Part shown: positions 33,395-42,164 of the stretch, piece by piece
Numbering within the stretch: the stretch's first letter is position 1
How the letters are laid out: every line of letters starts with the position of its first letter
Source of the DNA: Demequina pelophila
GTDB taxonomy: Bacteria; Actinomycetota; Actinomycetes; Actinomycetales; Demequinaceae
NCBI RefSeq assembly: GCF_000971175.1
Contig: NZ_BBLY01000001.1
Location: 607,709 to 671,708, forward strand
Length of the DNA: 64,000 nucleotides
Reading direction: 5' to 3'
Translations under genes and position numbers: made by a program
Notes under the pieces: generated by a model
What the model saw: only the letters and a program-made list of their open reading frames with translations
Told to the model about the DNA's origin: nothing
Database searches by the model: none

Positions 33395-35917
33395 ATGCCC
33401 GATGCCACGCAGGAACGCACGAAGACCACCAAGCGGCTGGGACACCGGCCGGACGCGCCGGTACCGCTCTCGACGTACCGGCTGCAGCTGAGCGAGGCCT
33501 TCACCTTCGCCGATGCGGCGGCCAGGCTGGACTACTTCCAGACCCTGGGCGTCACGCACCTGTACCTCTCCCCCATCCTCACCGCCGCGCCGGGCTCCAC
33601 CCACTTCTACGACGTGGTGGACCACTCGCGGATCTCCGAGGCGCTGGGCGGCGAGCGGGGACTGCGCGAGCTGTCCTGGGCGGCCGGCGAGCACGGCATC
33701 GGCCTCATCGCTGACGTGGTGCCCAACCACATGGCCGTGCCCACGCCCGCGTATCACAACAAGGCGCTGTGGTCGGTGCTCGAGGAGGGCCACGACTCTC
33801 CCTTCTCGCACTGGTTCGACGTCGACTGGGAGTCCGGCGAGCCGGTGCTCATGCCGGTGCTGGGCCAGCGCATCGGCACGATCCTCGCCGCCGGCGAGCT
33901 CAAGCTCGACACCATGGTGGTCCCGGGCCACGAGGACCGCGGCGAGGTGCCCGTGCTGCGCTACTGGGACAACGTGTTCCCCGTGCGCCCGGGCACGGAG
34001 AACCTGCCCATCGCGACCCTGGTCGACGAGCAGCACTACCGCCTCGCGTACTGGCGGGTGGCGAACGAGGAGCTCAACTACCGGCGCTTCTTCGACGTCG
34101 GCTCGCTGGTGGCCGTCCGCGTCGAGGACGAGGACGTGTTCCGCGCGACGCACGAGCGGATCATCGACCTGGTCGCCGACGGCACCCTGCAGGGGCTGCG
34201 GATCGACCACCCGGACGGTCTCGCGGACCCCGCCGGGTACATCCAGCGGCTGTCCGAGGCGACCGACGGGGCGTGGATCGTCGTCGAGAAGATCCTGGAG
34301 GACGAGGAGCACCTGCCCACCTCCTGGAAGACCGCCGGCACCACCGGCTACGACGCCGCCTGGCGCGTGGGCGCCCTGCTGCGCGACCCGGCCGGCGCGG
34401 CCCCGCTCGCCGGGACCCTCCACCGCGTCGCGGGCGACGCCATGGGCGAGCTGCCGGACATGATCGACCAGGCCAAGTGGGAGATCGTGCGCGAGTCGCT
34501 CTCCAGCGAGGTCCACCGGCTCGCGACCATCGCGCACCACGTGTGCACCACGGACGTGCGCCTGCGCGACCACACGTGGCGGTCGCTGTTCGACTGCCTG
34601 CGCACCCTGCTGGTGACCTTCGACCGCTACCGCGCCTACGTGGTCCCCGACGAGCCGCCCCGCCCGACCTCGCTCGAGGCCATCGACCACGCGGCGGAGA
34701 AGGCGCGCGCCGCGCTGGATCCCGAGCGCCACGAGACGCTCGAGGTGGTGGTCGACCTGCTCAAGGGAGCCGAGGTGGGTTCCGCTGGCCGCACCGAGGA
34801 CGCGAAGCGCCGCGAACTCATCACCCGCTTCCAGCAGGCGTGCGGCGCCGTGATGGCCAAGGGCGTCGAGGACACCGCGTACTACCGGTGGACCCACCTG
34901 CTGCCGCTGTGCGAGGTGGGCTCCCCCGCCGGCCGCTTCGCGCTGCCGCCGGCCGCCTTCCACGCGTGGGCGCACGAGCAGCAGCAGTGGTACCCGCACG
35001 CCATGACCTGCCTGTCGACCCACGACACCAAGCGCTCCGAGGACGTGCGGGCCCGCCTGGGCGTGCTGTCCGAGGCCGCCGACGACTGGGACGAGCTGGT
35101 CCAACAGCTGCGGCAGATCACCGCGGACATGCGGCCCGCGGAGCTCGACGGCCGCACCGAGAACCTCTGGTGGCAGACCCTCGTGGGCACCTCCGACGAG
35201 GAGTCCTTCATGGAGTGGGACCGCCTCGAGGGCTACCTCACCAAGGCCATGCGCGAGGCGAAGTCGCACACCACGTGGACCTCGATCAACGAGCAGTACG
35301 AGTCGCAGGTGCTGTGGTTCGCGCAGGCCACCCATGCCGACGCCGCGGTCCGGGAGGCGGTCGCCGGCTGGCACCGCGCCACCGCGACCGGGGTCCGCGC
35401 CGCGATCCTGGGCCAGAAGCTGCTGCAGCTCACCATGCCGGGCGTGCCGGACGTGTACCAGGGCACCGAGGCCGTCGCGCCCAGCCTCGTGGACCCCGAC
35501 AACCGCCGGCCGGTCGACTTCGACGCGTACGCGGAGATGCTCCGCCGGGTCCGCGGCAAGGCCAAGCCCCGCACGCTGTCCGAGGAGAAGATGCTCGTCA
35601 CCACCGGGGCCCTCCGGATGCGGCGCGCCAAGCCCGAGGCCTTCCTGGGCGAGACGGCAGGCTACGTGCCCCTCGCATCGTCCTCCGGCCATTGCGTGGT
35701 CTACGCGCGCACGGACGGCGACGACCCGCGCGCCATCGCGATCGTCACCCGCTCCGCGCTCGAACTCGAGCACCTGGGCGGCTGGGGCGAGCACACCGTG
35801 TCGCTGCCCGCGGGGCGGTGGCGCGACGTCATCGGCCGCCAGTTGCATCAGGGAGGCTCCGTGCCCATCGCCACGCTGCTCAAGCACTACCCCGTCGCAC
35901 TCCTGGAGCGCGCATGA
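33395..35917 (+). CDS. treY: Maltooligosyl trehalose synthase
   Basis: 840 aa, GH13 enzyme that turns the reducing-end maltose unit of an alpha-1,4-glucan into a trehalosyl end. Visible motifs: DVVPNHMA near residue 110, LRIDHPDGLADPAGY near 270 with the nucleophile Asp, IVVEKILEDEE with the acid Glu, and STHDTKRSEDVRAR. Together with TreZ it makes free trehalose from glycogen, a stress protectant. GAGGAGG lies 12 nt before the ATG. The stop overlaps the treZ start (ATGA). No treX debranching gene is in the window. Confidence 0.96.
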   Translation: MPDATQERTKTTKRLGHRPDAPVPLSTYRLQLSEAFTFADAAARLDYFQTLGVTHLYLSPILTAAPGSTHFYDVVDHSRISEALGGERGLRELSWAAGEHGIGLIADVVPNHMAVPTPAYHNKALWSVLEEGHDSPFSHWFDVDWESGEPVLMPVLGQRIGTILAAGELKLDTMVVPGHEDRGEVPVLRYWDNVFPVRPGTENLPIATLVDEQHYRLAYWRVANEELNYRRFFDVGSLVAVRVEDEDVFRATHERIIDLVADGTLQGLRIDHPDGLADPAGYIQRLSEATDGAWIVVEKILEDEEHLPTSWKTAGTTGYDAAWRVGALLRDPAGAAPLAGTLHRVAGDAMGELPDMIDQAKWEIVRESLSSEVHRLATIAHHVCTTDVRLRDHTWRSLFDCLRTLLVTFDRYRAYVVPDEPPRPTSLEAIDHAAEKARAALDPERHETLEVVVDLLKGAEVGSAGRTEDAKRRELITRFQQACGAVMAKGVEDTAYYRWTHLLPLCEVGSPAGRFALPPAAFHAWAHEQQQWYPHAMTCLSTHDTKRSEDVRARLGVLSEAADDWDELVQQLRQITADMRPAELDGRTENLWWQTLVGTSDEESFMEWDRLEGYLTKAMREAKSHTTWTSINEQYESQVLWFAQATHADAAVREAVAGWHRATATGVRAAILGQKLLQLTMPGVPDVYQGTEAVAPSLVDPDNRRPVDFDAYAEMLRRVRGKAKPRTLSEEKMLVTTGALRMRRAKPEAFLGETAGYVPLASSSGHCVVYARTDGDDPRAIAIVTRSALELEHLGGWGEHTVSLPAGRWRDVIGRQLHQGGSVPIATLLKHYPVALLERA

Positions 35918-37665
35918 GCCAGCAGATCGAGGTGTGGGCGCCCGACGCCGAACGCGTCGAGGTGGCCGTAGGCCCCGCCGACGAGGCCGTCTTCGACGTC
36001 CTGTCCAGGGACGATGCGCGACCCGGCTGGTGGCTCGGGCCCCACCTTCCCACGGGGACCGACTACGCGTTCGTGGTCGACGGGGCGGGCCCCTTCCCGG
36101 ACCCGCGCAGTCCGTGGCAGCCGCACGGCGTCCACGGCGCCTCGCGCACCTTTAACGCCGCGGCCCATGCGTGGGCGGACGGGTCCTGGGAGGGCATGGA
36201 CGCCCTCGGCGCCGTGACCTACGAGTTGCACGTGGGCACGTTCACGCCGCGCGGGACGCTCGACGCGATCGACGACCGCCAGCTGCGGGACCTGGCCGGG
36301 CGCGGGATCCAGATGATCGAGCTCATGCCGCTCGCGGACTTCCCCGGCGACCGCGGGTGGGGGTACGACGGGGTCGCGCTGTACTCGGTGCACTCGGCGT
36401 ACGGGGGGCCGGCGGCGCTGCAGCGCTTCGTCGAGCGGGCGCACGGCTTCGGCATGGGCGTGTGCCTGGACGTGGTCTACAACCACCTGGGGCCCGACGG
36501 GAACTACCTCGCGCAGTACGGGCCCTACTTCACGGACGCGCACGAGACGCCGTGGGGATGGGCGGTCAACCTGGACCAGGAGCACGCGGCCGAGGGCATG
36601 CGCGCCTTCATCCTCGACAACGCGCTGCGCTGGTTCGAGCACTTCCACGTGGACGCGCTGCGGCTCGACGCGGTGCACGCACTGGTGGACGAGTCGCCCC
36701 GGCACATCCTCGCCGAGCTGTCCGACCGGACCGCGGAGCTGTCGGCGCGACTGGGACGGCCACTGTCGCTGGTGGCGGAGTCCGACCTCAACCAGGAGTC
36801 CATGGTCGCGCCGGTGGCGCAGGGCGGGCTCGGCATGACCGCCCAGTGGGCGGACGACGTGCACCACGCGCTCCATGCCTACCTCACGGGCGAGCGCCAC
36901 GGGTACTACTGCGACTTCGGATCGATCGAGGCCCTCGACAAGGTCTACCGGGACGTGTTCCTCCACGACGGCGGCTTCTCGACGTTCCGCGGCGAGGACT
37001 GGGGCGCGCCCGTGTCCGCCGCGACCGACCGCCGCCGCTTCGTGGTGTTCGCCTCCAACCACGACCAGGTGGGCAACCGGGCGCTGGGCGACCGGCCCGC
37101 CTCGCGGCTGTCCGAGGGCGCGACCGCGGCCTCCCTCGCGCTCGTGCTGCTGTCGCCCTTCACGCCCATGCTGTTCATGGGCGAGGAGTACGGCGAGACC
37201 AGGCCCTTCATGTTCTTCACCGACCACGGCGAGCCGCTGGGCTCGGCCGTCACGTCCGGGAGGCTCGCGGAATTCGCGGGCCACGGCTGGGAGGACCTGT
37301 ACGGGGGCGCGATCGAGGTGCCCGACCCCCAGGACCGGGCCACCTTCCTGCGCTCGAAGCTGGGATCGGGGGTCGCCGCATCGTCCCCCGCGAACCGGCG
37401 CATCGAGGAGTGGGTGCGCGCCGTCATGGGCGCGCGGGCGCTCACGCTGCGCGACGGCGCGTGGGAGCGGCACCCGGCGGGCGCCTCCGAGGCCGGACCC
37501 AGGCAACTCACGATGCACGGACCGGTCGAGGTGCATGCGAACCTCTCGGGCTCGCCGATGCGCGTGATCGGCGCGCCGATCGCCACGTTCGGGGACGTGC
37601 AGGAGGACGGGTACGCGTGCGTGCTCGGGCCCGACGGGGTGGCGCTGGTGGCGCGGGAGCGGTAA
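35914..37665 (+). CDS. treZ: Maltooligosyl trehalose trehalohydrolase
   Basis: 583 aa, GH13. An N-terminal carbohydrate-binding module (1-95) is followed by a catalytic barrel with DVVYNHLGPDGNY, DALRLDAVHAL (nucleophile Asp), VAESD (Glu) and FASNHDQVGNR. It releases trehalose from the trehalosyl end made by TreY. Coupled to treY by a 4-bp overlap. Two dispersed-motif copies fall inside: 36007 encodes RDDA and 37377-37388 encodes ASSP in a surface loop (GVAASSPANRR). A hairpin terminator follows. Confidence 0.96.
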   Translation: MSQQIEVWAPDAERVEVAVGPADEAVFDVLSRDDARPGWWLGPHLPTGTDYAFVVDGAGPFPDPRSPWQPHGVHGASRTFNAAAHAWADGSWEGMDALGAVTYELHVGTFTPRGTLDAIDDRQLRDLAGRGIQMIELMPLADFPGDRGWGYDGVALYSVHSAYGGPAALQRFVERAHGFGMGVCLDVVYNHLGPDGNYLAQYGPYFTDAHETPWGWAVNLDQEHAAEGMRAFILDNALRWFEHFHVDALRLDAVHALVDESPRHILAELSDRTAELSARLGRPLSLVAESDLNQESMVAPVAQGGLGMTAQWADDVHHALHAYLTGERHGYYCDFGSIEALDKVYRDVFLHDGGFSTFRGEDWGAPVSAATDRRRFVVFASNHDQVGNRALGDRPASRLSEGATAASLALVLLSPFTPMLFMGEEYGETRPFMFFTDHGEPLGSAVTSGRLAEFAGHGWEDLYGGAIEVPDPQDRATFLRSKLGSGVAASSPANRRIEEWVRAVMGARALTLRDGAWERHPAGASEAGPRQLTMHGPVEVHANLSGSPMRVIGAPIATFGDVQEDGYACVLGPDGVALVARER

Positions 37666-37684
37666 GGGCGTGGGCTGGAGGCGA

Positions 37685-37713
37685 CCGGCGAGTCAGGTCG
37701 CTGACTGAGCCGG
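37685..37713 (+). terminator. Terminator of treYZ
   Basis: AGTCAG/CTGACT with a GTCG tetraloop, extended by CCGGC/GCCGG, 20 nt after the treZ stop. Confidence 0.65.
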
Positions 37714-37788
37714 TCCGTGGCCGCGCTGCTCCTTGGGCCCTGGGTCCACGACCCCCTCGTCCCGGTCGCCCCGCGATAGCCTCGCGGG

Positions 37789-38439
37789 GTGACCACGCAC
37801 CCGCTCCCCTCGACGATCGCGCAGGTGGTCGAGCACGAGCTGGTGATCAAGAAGTCCGTCTTCCTCACCCACCTGGCGCCCGTGCGCTCCGTCGAGGAGG
37901 CCGAGGACGTCATCGCCCGCATCCGCAAGCAGCGCTGGGACGCGCGCCATCACTGCACCGCGCTGGTGGTGGGCGTCGACGCGGACCGGCAGCGGTCCTC
38001 GGACGACGGCGAGCCCGCCGGCACCGCCGGTGTGCCCATGCTCGAGGTGCTGCGCCGCCGCGAGGTCACCGACGTGGTCGCGGTGGTGAGCCGCTGGTTC
38101 GGCGGCATTCTGCTCGGCGCCGGAGGCCTTGTCCGCGCCTACGGCTCCGCGGTGTCCGAGACGCTCGACCTCGCCCGGCCCGTGCATCGGTCCTTCCTCA
38201 CCCGGGTGTCCATCGAGGTGCCCCACGCCGATGCGGGTCGCATCACCGCCTTCCTCCACCAGTGGGTCGCGACGCACGATGCGGTGGTGGACCAGCCCAC
38301 CTACGGCGCCGCTGCGGTGCTCGGGGTCCGCGTGGCGCCTGCCCTCGTGCCAGCGTTCGCGGCCGACCTCGCGGCGCTGTCCGGGGGTGCGCTGGCGCCT
38401 CGGATCGGCGCGACCGAGGTGGTCGACCGGCCCGCCTAG
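37789..38439 (+). CDS. YigZ/IMPACT family protein (UPF0029)
   Basis: 216 aa. The N-terminal UPF0029 domain (about 1-130) contains the signatures DARHHCTALVVG, SDDGEPAGTAG and RWFGGILLGAGGLVRAYG. The C-terminal roughly 80 residues form the ferredoxin-like half. Family members bind nucleic acids or ribosomes and are poorly characterised in bacteria. GTG 37789 with TAGCCT 6 nt upstream and no ribosome site, so leaderless. A single gene between treYZ and ppk2. Confidence 0.9.
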   Translation: MTTHPLPSTIAQVVEHELVIKKSVFLTHLAPVRSVEEAEDVIARIRKQRWDARHHCTALVVGVDADRQRSSDDGEPAGTAGVPMLEVLRRREVTDVVAVVSRWFGGILLGAGGLVRAYGSAVSETLDLARPVHRSFLTRVSIEVPHADAGRITAFLHQWVATHDAVVDQPTYGAAAVLGVRVAPALVPAFAADLAALSGGALAPRIGATEVVDRPA

Positions 38440-38507
38440 CGCCCCATCCTCCCGGCCTACCGGGAGAAACGCCGTTATGGTGGTCTGATTCCATCAAGGA
38501 GACGGAC

Positions 38508-39758
38508 ATGGGCGGCACGGGCTGGAAGGGGCGCGCGAGCGACCTGTTTCGGGTGCATGAGGGCTTCGACCTCGCGAGCGTCGACACGAGCGCGACGCCG
38601 GGCTTCTCCGGCGGCAAGCAGGCGGGCCGGGCGCTGCGCACCGAGTGGGGCGAGCGGCTGTCGGAGCTGCAGGAGCGACTGTACGCCGACGGGCGTTCGG
38701 GCGGATCGCGCGCCGTGGTCGTGGTCCTGCAGGGCATGGACTCCTCCGGCAAGGGCGGCATCGCCCGCCACGTGCTGGGCATGGTGGACCCGCAGGGCGT
38801 GGCGGTCCGGTCGTTCGGCGCCCCCACCCCGGAGGAGCTCAAGCACCACTACCTGTGGCGGGTGCGGCGGTCGCTGCCCACGCCGGGGAAGATCGGCGTG
38901 TTCGACCGGTCGCACTACGAGGACGTGCTGGCGGTGCGGGTGCGCGGGCTCGTCGAGGGCGATCCCTGGGAGCGACGCTTCCGGGAGATCAACCGATTCG
39001 AGCGCCTTACCGACGAGGCCGGCATCACCGTCATCAAGTGCGCGCTGATGATCTCGCCCGGCGAGCAGCTGGCGCGACTGAACGAACGGCTCGACCGGCC
39101 CGACAAGCACTGGAAGTTCGCGCCGAGCGACCTCGACGACCGGGCCCTGTGGGACGACTACATGCACGCCTACCAGGACGTCTTCGACCACACGTCGACC
39201 GCGATCGCGCCCTGGCACGTGATCCCGGCGGACAGAAAGTGGTACGCCCGCCTGGCCGTCACGCGCCTGCTGCTCGACACGCTCGAGGCGATGGACCTGA
39301 CATGGCCCATGGCGACCTTCGACGTGGCCGAGCAGCGCGCGCGGCTCGAGGCCACCGCCGTGGCGGAGGGCATCCTGCTCCACAAGGTCGAGGAGGAGCC
39401 CGTGGACGATGCGGAGTCTCCGGCCGCGGAGACGCCCCCTCGTGCGAAGGGCAAGAAGAAGGGTGCGCGGTCGTCCAAGAGGTCGGGGGCGTCGAAGGGC
39501 TCGAAGAAGGCCAAGTCCTCGAAGGGGTCCAAGTCCTCGAAGAAGGAGTCGGCGTCGAAGAAGGAGGCGGCGTCGAAGAGGGAGTCGGCGTCAGGCAAGA
39601 AGGGGAAGTCGGGCAGGAAGGATGCCGGCAAGGACTCCTCGCTCGACTCTGCACCTCACTCGGCCAAAGAGAAGTCGAAGGCGAAGGGCAAGGCCAAGGG
39701 CGAGCTCAGGGCCAAGGCGAAGGGCAAGGCCGGTGACCGGAAGGCCAAGGCGGCCTGA
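38508..39758 (+). CDS. ppk2: PPK2-family polyphosphate kinase with Lys/Ser-rich tail
   Basis: 416 aa. The PPK2 core, about 40-290, has Walker A QGMDSSGKGG (75-84), FDRSHYEDVL near 135 and the NRFERLTDEAGI lid. The family phosphorylates nucleotides using polyphosphate, or the reverse. From about residue 311 a 105-residue tail is almost entirely Lys, Ser, Ala, Gly and Arg with repeats such as SKKESASKKEAASKRES; PPK2 proteins normally end near residue 300. Such a tail resembles histone H1/HupB tails and the Ser-Lys-acid stretches that bind or receive polyphosphate on lysine, so it may tether the enzyme to polyphosphate or DNA (inference). ATG follows AAGGAG. A motif-loop hairpin follows the stop. 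Confidence 0.92.
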   Translation: MGGTGWKGRASDLFRVHEGFDLASVDTSATPGFSGGKQAGRALRTEWGERLSELQERLYADGRSGGSRAVVVVLQGMDSSGKGGIARHVLGMVDPQGVAVRSFGAPTPEELKHHYLWRVRRSLPTPGKIGVFDRSHYEDVLAVRVRGLVEGDPWERRFREINRFERLTDEAGITVIKCALMISPGEQLARLNERLDRPDKHWKFAPSDLDDRALWDDYMHAYQDVFDHTSTAIAPWHVIPADRKWYARLAVTRLLLDTLEAMDLTWPMATFDVAEQRARLEATAVAEGILLHKVEEEPVDDAESPAAETPPRAKGKKKGARSSKRSGASKGSKKAKSSKGSKSSKKESASKKEAASKRESASGKKGKSGRKDAGKDSSLDSAPHSAKEKSKAKGKAKGELRAKAKGKAGDRKAKAA

Positions 39759-39772
39759 GCGAGGGAGGGGGG

Positions 39773-39793
39773 AACCCGCATCGTCCCCGGGTT
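39773..39793 (+). terminator. Hairpin after ppk2 with the dispersed motif in its loop
   Basis: AACCC pairs with GGGTT, and the 11-nt loop is GCATCGTCCCC, so the exact 12-mer at 39777-39788 forms the loop and one stem base. It lies 15 nt past the ppk2 stop. Confidence 0.6.
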
Positions 39794-39852
39794 GTTCCGG
39801 ACCGCGGATCCTCGCGCTGCACGAACGGCGCGGCCCCCTGGTAGACCTGAAG

Positions 39853-39875
39853 GGGAGGTGCGCGGCGCACCTCCC
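39853..39875 (+). promoter_or_regulatory. Leader hairpin before a small membrane protein gene
   Basis: An 11-bp stem GGGAGGTGCGC/GCGCACCTCCC with a one-base loop (in practice a few more bases open), ending 14 nt before the ATG and next to its AAGGGGG ribosome site. It could control translation or end upstream transcripts. Confidence 0.55.
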
Positions 39876-39889
39876 GAAGGGGGTGCGCG

Positions 39890-40075
39890 ATGAGCAGCGG
39901 CAACAACGGTGCGGCGGCAGGCTGGGGCGGAACCTACTTCCTCGCGATCATCGGATCCGCCGTGTGGTTCTGGCAGCAGGCGGACGGCTTCTGGGAGCAC
40001 GTGGGCGCGATCTTCCAGGGCCTGGTGTGGCCCGCGTTCCTTGCATACGAGGTGTTCTCGGCACTCAACGGGTAG
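39890..40075 (+). CDS. Small membrane protein, 61 aa
   Basis: 61 residues: glycine-rich start (MSSGNNGAAAGWGGTY), one helix (about 17-33, FLAIIGSAVWFWQQA), and a second aromatic hydrophobic segment (about 36-56, WEHVGAIFQGLVWPAFLAYEV). It is a tryptophan-rich two-helix miniprotein of a kind common in actinobacteria, function unknown. Start supported by AAGGGGG 9 nt upstream. Monocistronic between ppk2 and a repeat array. Confidence 0.75.
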   Translation: MSSGNNGAAAGWGGTYFLAIIGSAVWFWQQADGFWEHVGAIFQGLVWPAFLAYEVFSALNG

Positions 40076-40190
40076 CGGGACACGCAGGGCCGAGGGCGCC
40101 GCATCGGCGTCTGGCGGCTCCCTCCATCGGGCTCGTCGCGCGCGTCCCGCCGCCCTCCTCCACCACCCCCCCCCCGTCCTCCTCCACCAC

Positions 40191-40274
40191 GCCGCCGTCC
40201 ACCTCCTCCGCGCCGCCGTCCACCTCCTCCGCGCCGCCGTCCACCTCCTCCGCGCCGCCGTCCACCTCCTCCGC
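40191..40274. repeat. 21-bp minisatellite, four perfect copies
   Basis: Four identical 21-bp units (each starting GCCGCCGTCCACCTCC), preceded by a run of ten C (40166-40175) and degenerate units back to about 40150. The complementary strand has an open frame reading GGAEEVD four times, but there is no credible start or ribosome site. The array fills most of the 297-bp gap before the HNH gene and is a likely slippage site. Confidence 0.92.
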
Positions 40275-40372
40275 GCCGCCGCCGATGTCCCCGGTCCTTG
40301 ACCACACCCCACCTGTCCACCGATGCGTCCTGTTTCTCCGGAACACCGAACGGGTCGTGGTTGGCTCGAGAC

Positions 40373-42040
40373 ATGGACATCAGCAGCGTCGACGTCACCC
40401 TCGCGGTGGACGCACTCGGCGCCTTCGAGGGGCGCGATCTGCGCGAACTCGACCACGCCACGCTGCTCGAGGCCCTCACCGCCGGGTGCGAGATGCTGCA
40501 CTGCGCCCGACTCGCGCTCGCTCCCATCGCGGCGCAGGCCGCACGGGAGTCCGGTCCGGGTCGGCATGGATTCGCTCGCAAGGCCGGGCACTCCAATGCT
40601 GAGCATCTGATCGCGGATCTGCTCGAAAGCACCGTGGCCGAGGCCCGGAAGCTCATCGAGACCGGGCTCGCGATGGAGCCGGAGGATGGCGAGACGGGCC
40701 GGCCCGGCGAGGACTCCGACGAGGACGACGACGCAGACCCCGAATCGGAGGAGCAGCAACAGGGCGATGACGGAGACGACACGGCTGACGGAGACGACGC
40801 GCCCGATGATGAGGACGCGGACGACGACGAGAACGATGCTCCGCCGCCGGAGGGATCCCTTGCGCACGCACTCCTCGAACGTGCCGTCTCGGTGGACGCG
40901 GCGGCGTTGATCCGAGCGACTCTTGCCGAGGTGCGCCCGGTGCTCGACGACGAGGCGCTGTGGCATGTCGAGCGACGGCTCGTCGCCAAGGCGAAGTCGC
41001 AGTCGTTGACGATGCTGCGCCGCGCGTGTCTGCACGAGCGCGCCGAGGCGGATCCCGCCGGGTGGCGGGAGCGGGAGAAGCGTCAGCGGGCCCTGCGCTC
41101 GCTCACGATTCACGAGGACCCGGAGGGAATGGTCATCCTCAACGGTCGGCTCGATCCCGTCTCGGCGGCGCCGCTGATCGCGTGGCTCGACGCGCAGGTG
41201 AAGCAGGGCTTCCAGGAGGCGCGCGACTCAGGGATCCGGGAGGAGAGGTCTGCCGCGCAGATCAGGGTCGACGTGCTGTCGATGCTCGCCGCCCATGCGA
41301 CCGACTGCACGTCCGAGGCGACCGGGGTGAAGACCACGGTGGTCGTGCGTCTCGGCCTCGCCGACCTCACGACGGGCGCGGGTCTTGCCGACTGCGACCA
41401 GCTCACGACGCCGCTGTCCGCCTACTCCGCACGGCTCCTGGCGGCGGACGCGCAGATGATCCCGATGACCCTCACCGGAGCGTCGCTCCCGCTCGACGTG
41501 GGCCGCTCGAAGCGCCTCTTCACGTCCGCCCAACGGCTCGCGCTCGCCGAGCGCGACGGGGGCTGCACCTGGTGCACCGCGCCGGTTCGGTGGGCCGAGG
41601 CGCACCACCTCACCGACTGGGCGAAGGGCGGGCGCACCGACCTCGAGGACGGGCTCTCCCTGTGTCGCTCGTGTCACCTGAGGCTCCACGACACCGACTG
41701 GAGCGTCCACGTCGACGGCCCCCACGTGTGGTTCGTGCCGCCCGCGAGCATCGATCCGTCGCGCACTCCCCGGCTGGGTGGTCGACATCGCTTCGCGGCA
41801 GGTGAGCTCCCCGAGCCGCCGACCCATCTGCGTCCACGCCCGCTGGACGATGCGTGCGGCGACGCCCACCGCGGAGACCACCGGACGGACGGCGACGCTC
41901 GCCATGGCTTGGGCGGCCCGGCACCTGCGGCGGCCACGGCGAGCGCTGACGCCCCGGGCCCTCCCCCACGTCCCGCACACACCCCGGCACCGGCCTCGGA
42001 CCCGGCCCCGAACCCCGCCCCCGCACCGTCGCTGTGGTGA
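40373..42040 (+). CDS. DUF222/13E12-family HNH endonuclease
   Basis: 555 aa. The DUF222 region is about 10-330, interrupted at 104-160 by a very acidic insert (runs of Asp/Glu such as DSDEDDDADPESEE). The HNH nuclease at about 397-440 has zinc Cys pairs CTWC and CRSC and the catalytic EAHHLTDWAKGG. A Pro/Ala/Asp-rich disordered tail follows (from about 480). The 13E12 family is multicopy in actinobacteria and linked with repeats in mycobacteria; its job is unsettled. Start ATG 40373 lacks a ribosome site. An adjacent minisatellite lies upstream. Confidence 0.9.
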   Translation: MDISSVDVTLAVDALGAFEGRDLRELDHATLLEALTAGCEMLHCARLALAPIAAQAARESGPGRHGFARKAGHSNAEHLIADLLESTVAEARKLIETGLAMEPEDGETGRPGEDSDEDDDADPESEEQQQGDDGDDTADGDDAPDDEDADDDENDAPPPEGSLAHALLERAVSVDAAALIRATLAEVRPVLDDEALWHVERRLVAKAKSQSLTMLRRACLHERAEADPAGWREREKRQRALRSLTIHEDPEGMVILNGRLDPVSAAPLIAWLDAQVKQGFQEARDSGIREERSAAQIRVDVLSMLAAHATDCTSEATGVKTTVVVRLGLADLTTGAGLADCDQLTTPLSAYSARLLAADAQMIPMTLTGASLPLDVGRSKRLFTSAQRLALAERDGGCTWCTAPVRWAEAHHLTDWAKGGRTDLEDGLSLCRSCHLRLHDTDWSVHVDGPHVWFVPPASIDPSRTPRLGGRHRFAAGELPEPPTHLRPRPLDDACGDAHRGDHRTDGDARHGLGGPAPAAATASADAPGPPPRPAHTPAPASDPAPNPAPAPSLW

Positions 42041-42164
42041 TGCCTGGCCTGTGACACCGCGGGCGCCCGAGGCACGGCGGGGCCAAGGGGCCAGGCGCAT
42101 CAAAGTGCCGGGTGCATCAAGGGCCGGGGCGCACCCAGGGGCAATCCCCACCAACCGCCGCGCG

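Noticed and set aside
40065-40346. Minus-strand 93-codon frame with GGAEEVD repeats
   Set aside because: Repeats come from the 21-bp minisatellite, it overlaps the 61-aa gene, and it lacks a ribosome site.
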